A DNA stretch of 64,000 bases from Linnemannia hyalina. Taxonomy: Eukaryota; Mortierellomycota; Mortierellomycetes; Mortierellales; Mortierellaceae. How positions within the stretch are numbered: the first letter of the stretch is position 1; the number at the start of each line of letters is the position of its first letter. A model generated the notes under the pieces. That model was not told the origin of the DNA and made no database searches. It saw only the letters and a program-made list of their open reading frames with translations. Below are positions 28,877 through 38,564 of the stretch, one piece after another. The stretch lies in assembly GCA_019671135.1 (NCBI GenBank), contig JAHRHY010000002.1, positions 1,860,001 through 1,924,000 of the forward strand. Reading direction: 5' to 3'. A program made the translations under genes and the position numbers.

Positions 28877-29153
28877 GGGAAATGTCTTGGGTCGAAATAG
28901 TTAAATATGTTATGGAATACCAATGGAAGTTGCAAGAATTTGTACAGACGATTATGGAAGGAGTTTTTAAAAAGACAACAGATATATCTATAAAGAATAC
29001 ATATACAAAAGCAAAAGAATCCAAATGGACATAGTTATCTAGCAGTATTACAAGAGCAAAACGTAAGGAAAGAGTATCAACATAAACATATTTTACATAT
29101 CGGTAATCGAGGAATAGAATTGGGGGAGTGCGCTTTTTTTTGGGCGAGGGAGT
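28877..29153 (+). repeat. b-type TIR, outer 277 bp, cut by gypsy LTR
   Basis: Starts GGGAAATGTCTTGGG and stops at GAGGGAGT, where the gypsy LTR starts. The break is within 2 bp of the point where the 413-bp units leave the TIR (GAGGGAGTAC). Confidence 0.9.
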
Positions 29154-29360
29154 TGCAACAGGCGAAGACTGGGACAGAGAAGTATAGAACGGGGACGAGA
29201 GTTGAAGCAGTGATGATTGATGTTATTACTATGGTACAACTAAATATATATACAAAGTCGCCAACTAGGTTTCTAGGTGTAGTGTCATAGTGAGTCAGAG
29301 ATGATAGAGAGTGACAAGGAATGACTAACTAGAGAGCAATGATAAACCTAATATGTTGCA
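29154..29360 (-). repeat. 3' LTR of the second gypsy element
   Basis: 207 bp with ends TGCAACA...TGTTGCA (a 7-bp terminal inverted repeat). The outer end abuts a TIR, as expected for retroviral-type integration. Confidence 0.82.
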
Positions 29361-29383
29361 CCTTCCCCTCTTAAAAAAATCCG

Positions 29384-30481
29384 CTAGGTCCTAAGGCCAT
29401 GGTCGCGCTTGTACTTGTTGAGGATGTCCTTACAGTGTGCCAGTTCACTCTCTGGTTCCCATGTCCAGTCCTCGCGCGGGTATCCTTGCCATTGTAGAAG
29501 GTACTCCATGTTGTTGTTAACCTTCCTATGATCTGCAATGGCCTCGACCTCATACTCTTCCTCGTCTTCAACGATAACCGGTGGTGGCCGTGCTGGTGTT
29601 CTTGGTCCTAGCGTCGCAGGTGATGGTTGGTAGCGTCGGAATCGGTCGACGTGGAAGACGGGGTGAATCTTCATGGACGGTGGAAGATCAAGGCGGAAGG
29701 AGACCGGGGACAGCTGTTCAACAATGGTGTGGGGGCCGGCAAAGCGAGCCAAGAGTTTCTGCGACGTGCGGGTGCGGTCCGAGGGTAAGGTGATATTCTC
29801 AAGGTTAAGGAGAACGTGGTCACCAACCTTGAAATCATGCTCTCGCCGATGGATGTCGGCGTTGGCTGCTTGACGTTCTTGGGCGGCAGCAAGGGACTCC
29901 TTAGCGAGGGTGAGGGCTTCGCTTCGAGATTGCACGAACTCGTTAACCGATGGGTTGGGGCCGGGAGTAGGGGTCAACAATGACATGGGCATGTTGGGAT
30001 GGGCTCCGGAGTTCAAGAAGAACGGGGAGACTCCAGTGGAGGCATTGGTGGCGTTGTTCGTGGCAAATTCGGCGGCGGAAAGTAAGAGGTCCCAGTTAGA
30101 CTGCCGTTGGTCGACAAAGTTACGGAGCATGGTAATAAGGGTGCGGTTGGCACGCTCGGTCTGGCCATCGGTCTGAGGGTGGAAGGCAGTCGACATGGCA
30201 AGGTGGACGTCCATCAGACGGCTCAATTCTTTCCAAAAGCGGCTCGTGAACTTGGTATCGCGGTCGGAGACAATGGTGGTCGGCATGCCGTGCAAGCGGA
30301 AAACATGGTCGAAAAAAATGCGTGCAACTTGCGAGGCGGAGTCGGTGGTGTGGCAGGGGGCAAAGTGCACTTGCTTTGTGAGTTTGTCAACAAAGACCGT
30401 AATGGAGTCAAAGCCGCGTGGGGTCTTGGGTAGGGGGCCGACAAAGTCCATTGTCACCGTTTGCCAGGGTCGATCGGGAAT
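29384..30481 (-). CDS. Gypsy pol, integrase core and C-terminal part (partial)
   Basis: Reads TMDFVGPLPKTPRGFDSITV, then IVSDRDTKFTSRFW and HPQTDGQTERANRTL: the D, D, E of the integrase core with the D,D-35-E spacing. A GPY/F-like module (FAGPHTIVEQLSPVSF, KIHPVFHVDRFRRY) and a C-terminal YEVEAIADHR...YLLQWQGYPREDWTWEP segment follow, which is a chromodomain. Open throughout; the N-terminal part of pol is missing at the junction with the TIR (CGATCGGGAAT|GGGAAATG). Confidence 0.93.
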   Translation of the reverse strand: MPDRPWQTVTMDFVGPLPKTPRGFDSITVFVDKLTKQVHFAPCHTTDSASQVARIFFDHVFRLHGMPTTIVSDRDTKFTSRFWKELSRLMDVHLAMSTAFHPQTDGQTERANRTLITMLRNFVDQRQSNWDLLLSAAEFATNNATNASTGVSPFFLNSGAHPNMPMSLLTPTPGPNPSVNEFVQSRSEALTLAKESLAAAQERQAANADIHRREHDFKVGDHVLLNLENITLPSDRTRTSQKLLARFAGPHTIVEQLSPVSFRLDLPPSMKIHPVFHVDRFRRYQPSPATLGPRTPARPPPVIVEDEEEYEVEAIADHRKVNNNMEYLLQWQGYPREDWTWEPESELAHCKDILNKYKRDHGLRT

Positions 30482-30798
30482 GGGAAATGTCTTCGGTCGA
30501 AATAGTTAAATATGTTATGGAATACCAATGGAAGTTGCAAGAATTTGTACAGACAATTATGGAAGGAGTTTTTAAAAAGACAACAGATATATCTATAAAG
30601 AATACATATACAAAAGCAAAAGAATCCAAATGGACATAGTTATCTAGCAGTATTACAAGAGCAAAACGTAAGGAAAGAGTATCAACATAAACATATTTTA
30701 CATATCGGTAATCGAGGAATAGAATTGGGGGAGATCGCTTTTTTTTGGGCGAGGGAGTACACCTATTTTCTCGTCTTTTGTTAAGCTATGCCCACCAT
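30482..30798 (+). repeat. Family 1 TIR, b type, inserted in gypsy pol
   Basis: 317 bp from GGGAAATGTCTTCGG to GCCCACCAT, the end nearest the 130-aa gene of the following partial element. It carries GGGGGAGATCGC where the TIR at 3460 has GGGGGAGTGCGC. Confidence 0.9.
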
Positions 30799-30976
30799 TT
30801 TAAAACACCTACGTTCACATAACATATATAGCATTTATACGTGTCTCCACGGTGAATCTCATGCATATACATCATGATGATAATGGTACCTGCTTGGTTG
30901 ACAGTACATGAATTCCCTGGGAATAATTCCCATAATACTACTCATGGAAGGTATATATATTGCACATTTTAAAAGT

Positions 30977-31369
30977 TTATTCCGATAGCTCAACAACATT
31001 GGCTGTATCTAATTCTTCCTCTTGATTTACCATGAGACCACTGGCAAATCCTTTGATCAAGGCATTTATTATATAAATCTCCTTCTTCTGCTGGAAAATA
31101 ATTTGGTTCATCTTATCCATTCCTTTCTCTAATTTTCTGACACGTTTCTTTAACTTCTTATTCTCATACTGTAAATCATCATCGGATTGTTGCACATCCT
31201 CATCTTTCTTACATCTCCCAGATTTCACATGCTTTCCACCATTCTTTTTTGCCTGATAGCTCTCCTTGGAAGACTTTATCTTGCATTCCTTACATGTATT
31301 TCTGGAATCATCGTAGAAATCATATGAAGGCTTCTTTTGGTCACATCTATTGCAAATCCTTTTTGGCAT
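30977..31369 (-). CDS. Zinc-ribbon/coiled-coil protein, family 1 (130 aa, b type)
   Basis: As 8686-9078 with Gly83, Lys96 and Phe92 (NQIIFQQKK). Zinc ligands are intact. Belongs to the partial element 30482-32963. Confidence 0.78.
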   Translation of the reverse strand: MPKRICNRCDQKKPSYDFYDDSRNTCKECKIKSSKESYQAKKNGGKHVKSGRCKKDEDVQQSDDDLQYENKKLKKRVRKLEKGMDKMNQIIFQQKKEIYIINALIKGFASGLMVNQEEELDTANVVELSE

Positions 31370-31566
31370 ATTAGGCGGAATGGTGATCTCTTGATACTTG
31401 ATATACCACGTTTTTTCCCGGGAATATTTCTCTCAATGTTTGTGTTTGAGGGCCATACACAACAATATCTAATATAGATGTCAAGTTGTATCTATATAAG
31501 GGAGTAATTGACAAATAAGTATATAGCGGGATGAGCATCTGGACGTCTTATCGCCGCAAATATATC

Positions 31567-31839
31567 ATGCCCAGGCCTACACGTTTAACCAAAGCACGCC
31601 AGCAGGAAGTTGTTGCAGATTTTATTTATGAGAAGAATCTGGAATTGTGTATGTTTGTCTATTTGGATGAATTTTTAGATTATCATCGTAACCTCTTTCC
31701 ACAAGATGCCACTATATTATGCACTAACGGCATAAAAACGTTATTAGAGGCGTCTTATCAACTCCTACGTGACAAAATACGTGCAGATGGATTACTTACC
31801 GAGAAAGACGCTGGTGAATATATGCTTAGAAAAAAATGA
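31567..31839 (+). CDS. Small basic protein, family 1 (90 aa)
   Basis: As 8217-8489 with Tyr39 and changes at ATILCTNGIKTLLE (Cys and Thr where others have Gly and Lys). The MPRPTRL start is used; the frame is open 12 codons further up, as at 1793-2065. Confidence 0.74.
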   Translation: MPRPTRLTKARQQEVVADFIYEKNLELCMFVYLDEFLDYHRNLFPQDATILCTNGIKTLLEASYQLLRDKIRADGLLTEKDAGEYMLRKK

Positions 31840-31884
31840 CGACCTAAATTATAGACTTTTTAAAACCTAAGTATAACTTTTATT

Positions 31885-32963
31885 ATGTCGCCAACAAAAG
31901 AATCTCTGATAAACAAAGCCATCAACGAAGTTTCCCATTTGCTGTCAAATGTGGGTAATCTACAGTCAGCACCATTTGGCAGTGTGGAGAGAAAAGGATT
32001 CACCAAATTCTCTAAACTCTTTTGCGATTCCATCATCTTTTGGGGTATATATAACTTTGCTGACGATACCACTAAAGGTACAGCAATTGGAAAGTACATT
32101 GCGGAACTGCGCGATGCATTTAACCACACGGATTTAAATGTGGAATCTGTAAAGTTGGTCGATGCTAGGCAGGTTAAAATGGATGATAACTATTTTTCTC
32201 CGCGCATGGTCAAACGCCATAGAAAGTTGTTTGTTGGAAAAGAATACCAACAGGGCTTTATTGCCATCAAGGTTTCTTTAGATTTTTCCCGTGCAAAGAT
32301 TGTTGTGCCAATTTTGGCGAACATGTTGTCTAGCTTGAACGAGAGCGGCATTGCTTTACATGACATAGACTTTGCCTATGATTGTACGCGTATTACCACA
32401 CGACTGCACGTGGAGAGATTGCTAAAACAAACGAAAACTACAAAAATTGTCGATGATGTGGGAAGAGTAGGACATCATTGTATTTCATGGAGAGGTCGAA
32501 AAGGGGATACAAAGAATATCCGATATAAGGTGTATAACAAATTTGTTCAGATTTTGGAAAGTGCCGAGGTGCGAAAGAGTCTTGGTTCACGTTTGGAGGA
32601 TTTGGTGGAGAAAAAAACAGCATTTGGACGACGAGTTAAAAAATATAAAAAGCATGGTTATAGTCGTATCGAGCTGACGTTTGAAGGTTCATCTTTGAGA
32701 TCTCTTCAGTCATATCAAGACGAAATGGACAAGACAAAGAATCTCTTGAAGAAATGTAAAACATTTAAATGTTCCTTTGAGATGCAGTGGGAGGAACGTG
32801 CAAAATGCATTACCTCGATGGTGGCTGTACATTTTCCACATGAGAAACTGTTTGCTTATTGTCACTGGTGGAATTCGGTAACCTCTAAGAAGTATGGATA
32901 TATGTGGCAAAACTTTAAGAACCCCGAGCTTATTACACTTTTGCTGGCTAACTATTCCTTTAA
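31885..32963 (+). pseudogene. Family 1 Rep-like gene, N-terminal two thirds
   Basis: Codons 1-359 of the 567-aa protein, retaining all three Rep_trans-like blocks, cut at ANYSF by a 451-bp palindrome that starts GGAGGCC. The frame runs into the palindrome for a few codons (KEAIHVRLHQP) and stops. Confidence 0.9.
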
Positions 32964-33414
32964 GGAGGCCATCCATGTTCGGCTCCACCAACCATAGACT
33001 ACAGTATAAAAATATCTGTCAACACCTATTAAAACAGTGTGTTCCTTGAGAGTACAACAAATCTCATCAGCTTTTTCCTTCCACCAGTCTCCATTTTCTA
33101 CATTCACCACCACTACTTTGTAACATCATCTACTTTAGCTGAGAAAGCCTTGGACATGATCATCTCATATTGGAAAGGAAATTACTATCTGTAATATCCA
33201 GGATCCAATATGAGATGATCATGTCCAAGGCTTTCTCAGCTAAAGTAGATGATGTTACAAAGTAGTGGTGGTGAATGTAGAAAATGGAGACTGGTGGAAG
33301 GAAAAAGCTGATGAGATTTGTTGTACTCTCAAGGAACACACTGTTTTAATAGGTGTTGACAGATATTTTTATACTGTAGTCTATGGTTGGTGGAGCCGAA
33401 CATGGATGGCCTCC
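32964..33414. repeat. 451-bp near-perfect palindrome, left cap of family 2
   Basis: Arms of 210 bp (32964-33173 and 33205-33414), starting GGAGGCCATCCATGTTCGG and ending with its complement, around a 31-nt loop. No mismatch was seen by eye. An identical copy closes the other end of the family 2 block at 51398-51848. Single strands would fold into a very long hairpin. Confidence 0.93.
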
Positions 33415-35154
33415 TAGTAGAGCATTTGTTTTCGTGTTTATATAATTAGCGATGGTTACTAATATCTCCTTTTCATGATATATCCTATGTGTATATCCAA
33501 TATAGCACTCGTGATACTGGTGATGATGTAGTGGTAGTTTTTAAAAAAAAGTTGGATCCCGATTTTTTTAAAAAGTAGCATAGTGGCTTTAACAAACATT
33601 GGTTGTTGGAAAGAAAGGGTAGCTGATACGTTTTTAATGGCGTTATTGCTACACTTTCTCAACAATATTCGACATTCGACATTTGACATTCGGCATTCGA
33701 TTCGACAGCTGACAAACTGTAGTTATTACCATAGTTATGATATTTGATATGAACGCATTTTGGATGACCTCGTGATTATCGTGATGTTTAATTTTAATAC
33801 ATTCTTGATAAACTCGTAAGTATTACAATGTTTAATGTTGACATACTTTAGGTAAGCCCACGATTTGCACGACGTTTAATATTATTACACTTTGGTTAAC
33901 TTACAATTGTTATAGCATTTATTGTTATACAGATTGTAGGTAATTACGACAATGGTAAAAACAGAGATATCGCAATTAGACCATGCATTGTGGGTAGTTG
34001 TAGATATAACAATTATATCGTTTAAAATAGACGTTTCTTAAAACACATCACATATTTTATAATGCAAATGGCTATTATATTACAACGTTTCTATTGCATT
34101 TTGTGTGATAACAAGATAGAAAAAATGTATTGTTAATAGAGTAATTATGTCGTTAAAAATAGACGTTTCTTAAAACACATCACATATTTCGTGATGCAAA
34201 TGGATATAAACATCGTGGCGTTTCTATCGCATTTTGTGTGATAATAAGGTAGAGAAAATGTGTTGTTAACAGAGTAATTATGTCGTTTAAAATGGACGTT
34301 TCTTAAAACGTATCACATATTTCGTGATGCCAATGGGTATAAACATTGTGACATTTCTATCGCATTTTGTGTGATAATAAGATAGAAAAAATGTGTTGTT
34401 AACAGAGTAATTATGTCGTTTAAAATAGACGTTTCTTAAAACTTATCACATATTTCGTGATGCAAATGGGTATGAACATTGTGACATTTCTATCGCATTT
34501 TGTGTGATAATAAGGTAGAGAAAATGTGTTGTTAACAGAGTAATTATGTCGTTTAAAATGGACGTTTCTTAAAACGTATCACATATTTCGTGATGCAAAT
34601 GGGTATGAACATTGTGACATTTCTATCGCATTTTGTGTGATAACAAGACAGAAAAAAGAAGTTGTTAACAGAATAGTTATGTCGTTTAAAATAGACGTTT
34701 CTTAAAACACATTACATATTTCGTGATGCAAATGGGTATGAACATTGTGACATTTCTATTGCATTTTGTGTAATAATAAGGTAGAGAAAATGTGTTGTTT
34801 AAAGAGCAACTATGTCTTTAAAAATAGACGTTTCTTAAAACGTACCCCATATTTCGTGATGCAAATGGGTATGAACATTGTGACATTTCTATCGCATTTT
34901 GTATGATAACAAGACAGAAAAAAGAAGTTGTATAAATAAAAGTTATGTAGACTTAGGAAATGTCTATAAAATATCGTTTGTATACTTTGGTGGTTGGGAG
35001 AAAATTGGTGGTTACAAAAAAGTTGTCGCAAAACCGCCATGATGAAATACTTTGACATCTGGTTGAGGGGCTTGTTCCCCTATCGTGTTTATCGTTAATA
35101 GTTTTAAAAAATCCAAAAGTGTGTTATATAAAGGAATTTTTGCTAATAGTTTAC
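33415..35154 (+). repeat. Family 2 left long TIR (about 1.74 kb)
   Basis: Inverted match of 49692-51397, from TAGTAGAGCATTTG to TTGCTAATAGTTTA. AT-rich and with no convincing gene. It contains TTTTTAAAA-type boxes near 33540, 33565 and 35103, GACATTCGACATTTGACATTC micro-repeats near 33670, and the 133-bp tandem array. The right arm is about 34 bp shorter, owing to a deletion in one array unit. Confidence 0.92.
34020..34935 (+). repeat. 133-bp tandem repeats, about seven units
   Basis: Units begin at about 34020, 34153, 34286, 34419, 34552, 34685 and 34817 with TTTAAAATAGACGTTTCTTAAAAC, and continue CACATATTTCGTGATGC and ATTTCTATCGCATTTTGTG. Units differ by a few bases each. A minisatellite inside a transposon end; possibly repeated binding sites. 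Confidence 0.93.
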
Positions 35155-35172
35155 CAGGTTGTAATTACAGTC
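35155..35172 (+). promoter_or_regulatory. Leader of the family 2 transposase-like gene
   Basis: CAGGTTGTAATTACAG ends 2 nt before the ATG, and GCTAATAG lies just upstream inside the TIR. This looks like a branch point plus 3' splice site, parallel to TTTTTGCAG before the family 1 gene. Inference only. Confidence 0.3.
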
Positions 35173-35987
35173 ATGGCAAACTTAAAGCGCCTATTTCAAC
35201 GGTTGTTAGAGGATGAATGGACTTTTTTGGATGTAGAATGGCCTACGCAAGAACCATCTAATAATCATAGGACTGCGTTGAAGCTAGTAGCACATATGAA
35301 AACTGTTAAAGACTTACTTATAAGAAGATTAGGTGCAATTCCTGTATTCTACTTTCTTGTAGTTATTTGGTCTCTCAAGCAGTATCCAGGTCCATACAGA
35401 GAAGTCGACAAAGGATTGTTGATATTGTACCACTTAGTTGCAGGCTTGGCAATGGATGGAATGTCAACCCACATACCAAAAAGTAGTTTCCACTCCATTC
35501 ATACAGAGTTCTACAAGACTAACTATAATGTGCATTCGAAGCATATTAACCATGCACTTGCGAATATGTTCTCCACATTTCCTATACGCTTGATGTCTGC
35601 TAAACTCAGGAATCCACCACTATTCCCACATGTAACATTGCATTTGGATGGTCATGATACACGTCTTTCATGTGAAGAAAAGTCTAGCTCAGACATGTAC
35701 TCTTACAAGCTGAAGAAATCTGGTGTAAGAACGCAAGTGTGTGTCGATTGCAATGGCATGGCAATACTAGTCTCTAAATCGCTACCTTGCAAGGATAACA
35801 ACGATGGTACTATGTTGGTTGGTATGAAGATACATAAGCACATCCACGAGCTAGATTGTATTGCATTGGATGGAGGGTACACACAATACATTAAGAAAAT
35901 AGTAGAAGAAACAAGCATGAGCAAGAAAAACTTTTGTTATCCAATTCGCAAAAGCCGTGGGAAAGATCTTGCACAAGATGAAACTAA
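35173..35987 (+). pseudogene. Family 2 DDE transposase-like gene, 5' part
   Basis: Codons 1 to about 271 of the 419-aa protein seen whole at 60983-62242 (MANLKRLFQRLLEDEWTFLD). D159, D162 (LHLDGHD) and D233 (ALDGGY) are present. The family 3 array interrupts it after GATGAAACTAA; the 3' part with the catalytic Glu resumes at 47108. Confidence 0.92.
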
Positions 35988-36481
35988 GGAGGCCTTTCAG
36001 GTCCAAGTTATCATATGGTGTTTGTTACATCTCTGTAGATCTCGACAATATCCATAGCGACTATGGGATGAGAATGTATATATGATACCAAGCATATAAG
36101 ACAACCATTGTAACATTTTTTGTTCAACTATCCTACTAAACACCAACCTATTCTCCAAACAACAAAGTCTTCTTATTTTTCGCACACCACACTCTTGAAT
36201 ATGTCCATCTACTATTAACCTGTAACCCTCACTGCAAGATTCGCCAGAGTAGTTCTTGTATGTCATCATCTAAAGCACTTGTACTCTCAACTGTATCTTT
36301 GGGGCGAAATACAGGGGAGAGATTACATTTTAAAAAAACATGTGCTGTCTATTGCTATTTTATTCTGTGTTCTGTTGCCCACTATGAAGAGATATGTCAG
36401 TTATGGAAGTAAACACTCCGTTCCTTGGGCTTTGGATATTTTTTATATGCCTTTTTATATCCTCTGCACATGAAGGGGCCG
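35988..36481 (+). repeat. Family 3 end repeat R, first copy (494 bp)
   Basis: Starts GGAGGCCTTTCAGGTCC, ends GAAGGGGCCG. Repeated at 41300, 46612 and 62261, always in direct orientation to the genes that follow. A 90-codon frame on the minus strand (35997-36269) has no recognisable domain and is not called as a gene. TTTTAAAAAAAC lies near 36330. Confidence 0.92.
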
Positions 36482-36643
36482 CTACCGAAAAAAATATAAA
36501 AATATATTTGTATTCTCAACTATGTGCTTGCTATATGATAGATACCATCCTACATGCTGTTGTGTATGCAGTTAAGTATAAGCCTTTTTAAAAAATTGTT
36601 ATTGTTGGTTAACGTCATGACAATCCAATACATAAATATTATT
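36482..36643 (+). promoter_or_regulatory. Upstream region of the family 3 transposase-like gene
   Basis: Contains AAAATATAAAAATATATTTG just after R (a possible TATA region) and GCCTTTTTAAAAAATTG near 36587, about 55 nt before the conserved ATG. Confidence 0.4.
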
Positions 36644-37933
36644 ATGGATCTAACAAAACACTTCCAACAACTGCTTGATGACCATTGGACTTTCCTCAAC
36701 GCTGGATGGCCAACAATTACACCACGTAATAATCATCGTACTGTAAGCAAGGAAATTGGGTATATGCCAGAAATAAAAGAAACCCTAAATCGACGCCTTG
36801 GTCCTATTCCAGTGTACTTCTTTCTTGTTGACATCTGGCCAAAGGTTAAGTATCCTGGTCCATACAAAGAAGTGGAGAAAGGTCTTTTAATGCTCTATCA
36901 TCTTGTCAAAGGACTGTCTATGGAAGCAATGGAACCACACATGCCAAAAAGTAGTTTTCATGCAATGCACTCTGTGTTTTATAAGAAAGAATATACTTTG
37001 CACAACAAGTACATCACCAACTGTATTGCAACAATGTTCTCCACAATTAAAATACGCCTATTGTCTGCAAAGGAAAAGAATCCTCCATTATTTAAGCATG
37101 TTACATTGCATCTTGATGGTCATGATACAAGAGCAACATACAAAGGTGAGAGTAGTGCTGATATGTACTCTTACAAGCTGAAAAAGTCTGGATTACGCAC
37201 ACAGGTAGCAATGGATTGTAATGGCATGGCTTTATTTGTCTCCAAATCTGCATCTTGCAAGAACAATGCTGATGGAACAATGCTGCTAACGATGAAGTTG
37301 GACAAGAGAGTGCATGAGATGGATTGCATTGCTCTCGATGGAGGGTATCCACAGTTCTTAAGGAGGCTTATAGATGAGTCTGATATTCTTAGAGTCCAAA
37401 ATTTCGCTCATCCATACCGTAAACAGAAGAACAAGGAACTTACACAGGAAGAAGCGTTATACAATACCACCTTTGGTAGTTTCCGCTCGCAGATGGAATC
37501 TCTGTTTGCAGACCTTGGTTCCACATTTGAGAAACACAACAATCGTACTCCTGTGTTGGTGGATAAGAAACAAACATATAATTTGCAGTTGAAGTTATCT
37601 TTATTACTCTTAAACATGAAAAAGATGGTTGCTTTGTTGAAGATTTCTGCAGAACCAATTCATACAGCTTGGCTTCGCGAAGGCTTCGAGTATCCGACGA
37701 CAGAGAACGACGTTGAGCAACCAATGGGATATGTTGATGTTGGTGCGCTAGTGGAGGATGGAAATACAATGGCACAACTCCAGAACAAATTTCTTGGTAT
37801 TAATCTTCATGGTGATGTTGATGTTAATGTTGATGAGGACACACCAATGGATCAAGCAGTAATAATGCAACCCGGTCTTTCCATTGAGCTTAGAGGTACG
37901 AAGCGACAAATGGATGTTAATGGTAATCTGTAG
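36644..37933 (+). CDS. DDE transposase-like protein, family 3 (429 aa), unit 1
   Basis: Homologue of the family 1 and 2 proteins: MDLTKHFQQLLDDHWTFLNA aligns with their N-termini. LHLDGHDTRATY (D158, D161), YSYKLKKSGLRTQV (176-189), CIALDGGYPQF (D232) and FGSFRSQMESLFADL (E285) give the same DDE layout. The tail is acidic (DVDVNVDEDTPMD) and ends in a basic stretch. An in-frame ATG at 36617 (MTIQYINII) is an alternative start, but the chosen one matches the homologues. This family has no Rep-like gene next to it; the 753-aa gene follows on the same strand. Probable transposase of the element. Confidence 0.85.
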   Translation: MDLTKHFQQLLDDHWTFLNAGWPTITPRNNHRTVSKEIGYMPEIKETLNRRLGPIPVYFFLVDIWPKVKYPGPYKEVEKGLLMLYHLVKGLSMEAMEPHMPKSSFHAMHSVFYKKEYTLHNKYITNCIATMFSTIKIRLLSAKEKNPPLFKHVTLHLDGHDTRATYKGESSADMYSYKLKKSGLRTQVAMDCNGMALFVSKSASCKNNADGTMLLTMKLDKRVHEMDCIALDGGYPQFLRRLIDESDILRVQNFAHPYRKQKNKELTQEEALYNTTFGSFRSQMESLFADLGSTFEKHNNRTPVLVDKKQTYNLQLKLSLLLLNMKKMVALLKISAEPIHTAWLREGFEYPTTENDVEQPMGYVDVGALVEDGNTMAQLQNKFLGINLHGDVDVNVDEDTPMDQAVIMQPGLSIELRGTKRQMDVNGNL

Positions 37934-38564
37934 ACTTATTGCAGGTTTTTAAAAGAATAGACATACATGGCCTATTTAGTCAGCTTTAAGATACGGTATT
38001 AACTGCCAAGACGCTAATATGCACCGGTATCTATTATTAAAAGCCATGGTATTATTGTAGTAGATCGGATGCTATTCTATGCTATTCTACAGCATTCCTT
38101 TTTATTTAACTAAGAGGATAAACACATGTACAAACCTACGTCATAAAATAATACTACATTCTTAACCATTTTTAAACCCCGTCTTTAATGCCAAGCAGTC
38201 TTAATAAGCAAGATCTACGTCATACGAGGAACACTACATTATTAACCACTTAGATGCCTTTTTAAAACTCTTTTGTTACTAAGCGCCAAGCAGTGCTAAT
38301 AAGCAAGCGCTATTAATGTCCATTGTGGCAGTGTTCCTGAATTAGTATAAATAAAGGAGTCCACTTCCCTCTTGCTTAATCTTTATCTAGTAACCAACCA
38401 ACAATTATCCATATCTATACAACCATCCATACCTATACAACCATCTTTTATTGCAATTCTTTATATCAGTGTACTAAGCAGCTGCAATCTACCACACATA
38501 AACTGAAAACTCATTCACACCCACCATACCACAAGTACAATCCATATTATTCATATCCAAAAAC
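37934..38564 (+). promoter_or_regulatory. 631-bp promoter region of the 753-aa gene, with TATA box
   Basis: TATAAATA at 38346-38353, followed by a long leader with repeated CCATACCTATACAACCATC words and no ATG immediately before the start. Upstream are GTTTTTAAAAG near 37948, TTTTTAAACC near 38171 and CCTTTTTAAAACTC near 38254. Two short blocks repeat loosely: ...AAGCAGT.TTAATAAGCAAG... near 38195 and 38290. No other gene is seen here. Confidence 0.6.

Larger units (their letters stand above)
29154..30481 (-). mobile_element. Second Ty3/gypsy element, 3' part
   Basis: Contains a complete 3' LTR and the integrase/C-terminal end of pol on the minus strand, with the 5' part cut off by a family 1 TIR at 30482. 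It is distinct from the gypsy element at 1-1441 in protein and LTR. Confidence 0.92.

Noticed and set aside
29581..30433. Several plus-strand frames of 66-108 codons opposite the second gypsy pol.
   Set aside because: The minus strand carries a clear integrase and C-terminal pol sequence; the GC-rich composition leaves antisense frames open by chance.
32964..33414. Reading the palindrome as a transcription terminator.
   Set aside because: A 210-bp arm is far beyond terminator size, and it marks both outer ends of a mobile block rather than the end of a gene.
35997..36269. 90-codon frame on the minus strand of family 3 R (MMTYKNYSGESC...), present in all R copies.
   Set aside because: The R copies are nearly identical, so openness gives no evidence of selection; the one change seen between copies replaces Glu by Lys, and no domain is recognisable.
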